A stretch of DNA of 8,937 nt, taken from contig CAZMLE010000121.1 in NCBI GenBank assembly GCA_964567045.1, forward strand, positions 1-8,937, in the 5' to 3' direction. Source of the stretch: JAFNGF01 sp964567045 (GTDB lineage Bacteria > Planctomycetota > Phycisphaerae > Sedimentisphaerales > Anaerobacaceae). Below the pieces are notes generated by a model. That model was not told the DNA's origin and made no database searches. It was given only the letters and a program-made list of their open reading frames with translations. Made by a program: the position numbers and the translations under genes. Positions 6,916 through 8,937 of the stretch are shown here, in pieces; position 1 is the stretch's first letter, and each line of letters begins with the position of its first letter.

Positions 6916-7070
6916 TTGGCGTGGTTCAATTTCATATCCCCAAGGGTAACACTTTTCAGGGTAGTTTGATGGCCAGAAATACTCATAAGAACTTGTTGTA
7001 CCAAGAGTTATGGAGAATACGACAATTCGCTGGGTTGAGAAAAGTGTTACCACGTTTTGAACCATGCCAA
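6916..7070. repeat. Concentric inverted-repeat element, 155 bp (MITE-like)
   Basis: The outer arms TTGGCGTGGTTCAA (6916-6929) and TTGAACCATGCCAA (7057-7070) match at 13 of 14 positions. The middle arms GGTAACACTTTTC (6945-6957) and GAAAAGTGTTACC (7039-7051) are a perfect 13-bp inverted pair. The inner arms are CATAA/TTATG (6984-6988, 7008-7012) and CTTG/CAAG (6992-6995, 7002-7005). Middle and inner arms share a centre near 6998; the outer arms are shifted by a 10-bp difference in spacer (15 versus 5 bp). There is no transposase ORF inside. It could be a miniature transposable element, a regulatory palindrome between divergent genes, or a structured RNA. Confidence 0.55.
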
Positions 7071-7269
7071 TTCTTTTCACCATGTTTGCCGTAATCGGGA
7101 TAGTCTTCGTTCTGACAACACGATGTCGAAGGAGCTTGCATTCTTATGCTGCGCGACTGTTAACTGCTTATGGATAAGGACTTATGCTCCGTCCTGGATA
7201 TGGGCAAAATCACGCAAATTGATTCCTCCTAACAACGACAACACAAAAATAAGAATTTCGGATTTTTTC

Positions 7270-7299
7270 TTGGCAAAGAAGTCTCTCATCAGGTATAAT
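7270..7299 (+). promoter_or_regulatory. Sigma70-type promoter of the PEP-CTERM-like gene
   Basis: TTGGCA (7270-7275), an 18-bp spacer and a perfect TATAAT (7294-7299) lie upstream of the only plus-strand gene. Transcription would start near 7306, giving a leader of about 124 nt. Confidence 0.65.
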
Positions 7300-7331
7300 A
7301 ATCTTGTATATTTTACCCACGGAGGACAGGT

Positions 7332-7361
7332 GAGCGGCTTCCACGTCGGCCGTTCGTTTTT
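7332..7361 (+). terminator. Attenuator-like hairpin in the leader
   Basis: GAGCGGC (7332-7338) pairs with GCCGTTC (7349-7355), 7 bp with one G-U, around a 10-nt loop, and is followed by GTTTTT. This is the shape of a weak intrinsic terminator and lies between the predicted promoter and the start codon. A GGAGG at 7321-7325 can alternatively pair with CTTCC (7338-7342), so two exclusive folds are possible. Confidence 0.35.
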
Positions 7362-7419
7362 CCACAAGGATAGAGTTTTGCGAAAATGGGGGACTGCGCT
7401 TATATTACAAGACAGAAAC

Positions 7420-7424
7420 GGAGG
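7420..7424 (+). promoter_or_regulatory. Strong Shine-Dalgarno GGAGG
   Basis: GGAGG ends 5 nt before the ATG at 7430 and fixes the start of the PEP-CTERM-like gene. Confidence 0.85.
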
Positions 7425-7429
7425 TAGGT

Positions 7430-8011
7430 ATGAAACGCACATTGGTAGTTCTATTTGTTACACTATGTGTGTCCCCGGCGTTGGTAAGAGCTTCAGTGAC
7501 CACATATACTGTAGAAGCTTATATTGATGGCAGGGACATTCTGGTTGTGGAAGGCAACACATTACAGTGGCACCACACGGACAAAGCGGCTGTTGGACGT
7601 TGGCAAGGTCTCAACGAACCAACGGTAATCTCCACAGCGGTTGATGGAGTTCCGATGATGAGCAACGTGCAGTGGACGCCGACTTGGCCTGAGGATGTAC
7701 CGGCCGAAATTAGGTATGATGCCTGGTCTTCGGTCTTTACCGGCCTATTGCCACCTCTGCCGTCTGAAGATGCGACAACAGGCGTCAGCTTAATCCTGGT
7801 GAATGTCCGCTGTTCCGCAAGTTTACAAAAGATTAGTACCGGCCCGAATAGTTATAACCTGCTTGTCGAGTTCGATGATATTCCGGCCGGTCAACCAGCC
7901 TGGTATGAAGTCCAGGTCAATATCAATACCATACCTGCTCCCGGTGCCATATCTCTCGGTGGTATAGGCGTTGCTCTGGCTGGTTGGCTTCGTAGACGAA
8001 GAACATTATAG
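7430..8011 (+). CDS. Exported protein with PEP-CTERM-like (PAPG) sorting signal (193 aa)
   Basis: A Sec signal peptide covers residues 1 to about 21 (MKRTLVVLF, hydrophobic core, LVRA then SVTT). The middle (22-165) is a beta-rich, Trp-containing domain that I do not recognise, with few Cys and motifs such as VEGNTLQWHHTDKAAVGRW and QPAWYEVQVNI. The C-terminus has the tripartite exosortase pattern: PAPG at 169-172 in place of the usual PEP, a hydrophobic segment (about 173-187, LGGIGVALAGW) and RRRR at 188-191. By family knowledge, such tails are cut by an exosortase, and the protein ends up surface-linked or in extracellular matrix. The exosortase gene is not in this window. The gene has its own promoter and a strong GGAGG, is divergent from the peptidase operon and appears monocistronic, with a hairpin 14 bp after its TAG stop. 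Confidence 0.9.
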   Translation: MKRTLVVLFVTLCVSPALVRASVTTYTVEAYIDGRDILVVEGNTLQWHHTDKAAVGRWQGLNEPTVISTAVDGVPMMSNVQWTPTWPEDVPAEIRYDAWSSVFTGLLPPLPSEDATTGVSLILVNVRCSASLQKISTGPNSYNLLVEFDDIPAGQPAWYEVQVNINTIPAPGAISLGGIGVALAGWLRRRRTL

Positions 8012-8024
8012 TGTAAAACATAAA

Positions 8025-8090
8025 GGCAATACGAGAAAGCCGCTATGACTGTAAGCGGGCGCTTGCAGTCTTTCTATAGATTGTATTGCC
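8025..8090 (+). terminator. Compound hairpin after the PEP-CTERM-like gene
   Basis: The core stem GACTGTAAGC (8047-8056) / GCTTGCAGTC (8061-8070) has 10 pairs including one G-T, a GGGC loop and a following TTTCTAT, so it can serve as an intrinsic terminator. It sits inside larger complementary arms, GGCAATAC (8025-8032) / GTATTGCC (8083-8090), and AGAAAG (8034-8039) can also pair with CTTTCT (8070-8075). The outer arms are more than a terminator needs. Confidence 0.65.
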
Positions 8091-8257
8091 GTAAGTTCGT
8101 CCGTTAGCGAAATTCTGGGTTGAAATCCTGTGTCGCGGTACCGCCGTTGAGGTTTTCTAGACAAGTCATTATAGTACAGACCTACCTCCTTGAACAATAG
8201 TTTATAGGCACGAAGATAAAACACTGAAACTATTGGCCTTGGGTGAGATTTCGACCA

Positions 8258-8296
8258 GCTCAGTCAAGTCGCTCAGTCGAGTAGCTCAGTCGAGCT
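8258..8296. repeat. Three tandem copies of a 13-bp repeat
   Basis: The units are GCTCAGTCAAGTC (8258-8270), GCTCAGTCGAGTA (8271-8283) and GCTCAGTCGAGCT (8284-8296). Each of the last two contains CTC-AGTC-GAG, a small self-complementary unit, and the final copy with its preceding base forms AGCTC-AGTC-GAGCT. This may be an iteron-like protein site or simple slippage; no neighbouring replication gene supports an origin. Confidence 0.7.
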
Positions 8297-8380
8297 AACA
8301 CACAAAAGTAATCTCTCACAGCACTGGCGAACAGGATTTCTCTTTTAAGATAGTCTCTATATAGTGCAGTAGAGTTCTTG

Positions 8381-8462
8381 GGTCCGCTGAAAGCGGGACT
8401 ATAAAGCTCGGTTTCACCGGACCACAGAGGTCGAAAGACCGTTCGCTGGAAATCCCGCGAAC
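8381..8462. ncRNA. Candidate structured RNA: three consecutive hairpins
   Basis: Stem 1 is GGTCCG-c-TGAAA (8381-8392) with TTTCA-c-CGGACC (8412-8423): 11 pairs and one C-C mismatch around a 19-nt loop. Stem 2 is GGTC-GAAA-GACC (8429-8440) with a GNRA tetraloop. Stem 3 is GTTCGC (8441-8446) with GCGAAC (8457-8462), extended by GG/CC inside, and stacks directly on stem 2. A smaller hairpin CTCTA/TAGAG (8355-8359, 8370-8374) precedes them. The strand is undecided because the symmetry is the same on both strands. I match it to no known riboswitch, ribozyme or sRNA, and it could be a repeat element. Confidence 0.35.
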
Positions 8463-8662
8463 AAATTGTGGGTCGATGCAGTGCAAGCAGTTGGCAAGTA
8501 TGTTCTCAAACAACGGGCCAGAAACAATAAAGCAACCTAAACCCAAATGTCTTGGGCAGGCCAAAATATTTTGCCATGAGGCCCTGCATTAAGAAGAGAA
8601 CTCTATGGGAACTCTGCTGCTAAAATGGCTTAAGCGAAATGTCACTATTATCGCAGTTTTTA

Positions 8663-8833
8663 TTAGTTGTCTGTTTCCTGCGGCAACCCCATCGAAGGCG
8701 GGTCTGCCGCCTCACGTAATTTTACAATTATCTCATTTGGAACATGGCTGCCCGAAACCGAACCAGATGCTGCTCGGACCAACGCTGCTGCAGCGCATAA
8801 GATAACAAGATTTGCAATCTCTACCTTTGTCAT
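8663..8833 (-). pseudogene. Broken 5' copy of the S8 peptidase gene (56 codons)
   Basis: The minus strand from ATG 8833 reads MTKVEIANLVILCAAAAL, then continues through VPNEIIVKLREAADPPSMGL to a TAA at 8663-8665. Its first 51 residues align without any gap to residues 1-51 of the full-length peptidase (30 identical): the same signal-peptide region and the conserved VP(D/N)EIIVK(F/L)REAAD start of the prodomain. After Pro51 the similarity is lost; five unrelated codons (QETDN) and a stop follow, with further in-frame stops beyond. No catalytic domain remains, so it cannot be an active peptidase. It is too diverged to be a fresh duplication or an assembly artefact, so it is a remnant of a paralogous gene or a partial duplication. 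It confirms the start chosen for the full-length gene. Confidence 0.85.
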
Positions 8834-8897
8834 TGCCTTGATTAAATGATACCAAATCGAGCACCATAAATTCCACTAAAATCGGGACTCGGAGCAG

Positions 8898-8921
8898 ATT
8901 GGCAATTGACAATCGACAATT
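8898..8921. repeat. Short-word AATTGACA/AATCGACA repeat
   Basis: ATTGGCAATTGACAATCGAC followed by AATT is a short-period direct repeat of the word (A)ATYGRCA. It shares the core ATTGGCAAT with the hairpin region at 461-470 at the other end of the window. It lies upstream of the broken peptidase copy, near the window edge. Confidence 0.5.
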
Positions 8922-8937
8922 ACAGACTGAAGATTGA

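Larger units (their letters stand above)
6673..7429. other. Divergent intergenic region between the peptidase operon and the PEP-CTERM-like gene
   Basis: These 757 bp contain no ORF that I can support. From left to right they hold GTTCAT/GAACTC palindromes next to the peptidase start (6674-6715), an AT-rich stretch without a clear minus-strand promoter (6716-6915), a concentric inverted-repeat element (6916-7070), about 200 bp with nothing recognisable (7071-7269), and the promoter and leader of the plus-strand gene (7270-7429). Confidence 0.6.
8012..8662. other. Gene-free stretch rich in secondary structure
   Basis: These 651 bp contain a compound hairpin (8025-8090), a 13-bp tandem repeat (8258-8296), three consecutive hairpins (8381-8462), and CCCAA/TTGGG (8542-8546, 8552-8556) plus the palindrome CAAAATATTTTG (8562-8573). 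Two minus-strand ORFs of 72 and 82 codons cross it but show no recognisable domain. At 8605 a plus-strand ORF opens with a signal-peptide-like sequence. An AAGGAGG at about 8189-8195 (minus strand) precedes only a 21-codon ORF. Confidence 0.55.

Noticed and set aside
6702..7004. 100-codon minus-strand ORF upstream of the peptidase
   Set aside because: It crosses half of the inverted-repeat element and shows no domain, no Shine-Dalgarno and no signal peptide. It is better read as the operon's upstream region.
6916..7070. Integron attC site
   Set aside because: The arms lack the GTTRRRY/RYYYAAC core boxes, and no integrase or cassette genes are present.
7064..7177. 37-codon plus-strand frame with one hydrophobic segment (MPILFTMFAVIGIVFVL)
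   Set aside because: It has no Shine-Dalgarno and its start lies in the right outer arm of the inverted-repeat element. A frame this short can be hydrophobic by chance.
7182..7442. 86-codon minus-strand ORF over the promoter and leader
   Set aside because: It is antisense to a well-supported promoter, leader and start codon, and has no family resemblance.
8167..8202. TTGTTC-18-TATAAT on the minus strand near 8170-8200, overlapping an AAGGAGG
   Set aside because: It is promoter-like, but the upstream box is poor and no gene follows, since it would read into the 3' end of the PEP-CTERM-like gene. Kept only as a possible antisense start.
8006..8224. 72-codon minus-strand ORF over the end of the PEP-CTERM-like gene
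   Set aside because: It overlaps the compound hairpin and gene tail and has no domain. The AAGGAGG inside it is not placed to serve its own start; it precedes only a 21-codon frame.
8258..8296. CRISPR or origin iterons
   Set aside because: The units are 13 bp, directly abutting with no spacers, and there are no cas or replication genes nearby.
8316..8564. 82-codon minus-strand ORF
   Set aside because: It has no Shine-Dalgarno and no recognisable domain, and it is threaded through the three hairpins at 8381-8462. The composition looks incidental.

Overview
The window looks like a chromosomal piece from a planctomycete, most likely Phycisphaerae/Sedimentisphaerales-like. This is inferred from three things: a very large secreted subtilase carrying right-handed beta-helix coils and a type I dockerin pair, a protein with a PEP-CTERM-like (here PAPG) sorting tail ending in four arginines, and the many short palindromic and low-complexity repeats between and inside genes. 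No rRNA, tRNA, CRISPR array or transposase gene is visible.

Layout. At the left edge (36-233, minus) is a short GTG-started ORF that looks like the 5' part of an uncharacterised gene. After a 263-bp gap with palindromic repeats comes the main unit, three tightly packed minus-strand genes read from 6672 down to 497: a secreted multidomain S8 peptidase (1279 aa), an OPT-superfamily oligopeptide transporter (596 aa, more likely 573) whose ORF overlaps the peptidase stop by 4 bases, and a 178-aa protein with two membrane segments and a coiled coil, 12 bp further on. The simplest reading is one operon in which extracellular proteolysis is coupled to peptide uptake; the third protein may be an accessory subunit. 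The first two ORFs each carry a related, about 24-bp repeat element read in frame (peptides RLRSGQ and FDKLRAG).

The divergent 757-bp gap (6673-7429) holds a concentric inverted-repeat element (6916-7070), a good sigma70-type promoter (7270-7299) and a leader with an attenuator-like hairpin. These precede a plus-strand gene for a 193-aa exported protein with an exosortase-type C-terminal signal (7430-8011), followed by a strong compound hairpin.

The last 900 bp (8012-8937) hold no intact gene that I can support. They contain a 13-bp tandem repeat, a run of three consecutive hairpins that could be a structured RNA, and a clear surprise: a broken second copy of the 5' end of the peptidase gene (8663-8833, minus). 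It is 30/51 identical without gaps to the full-length protein, and similarity stops exactly where the full-length gene carries its in-frame repeat element.
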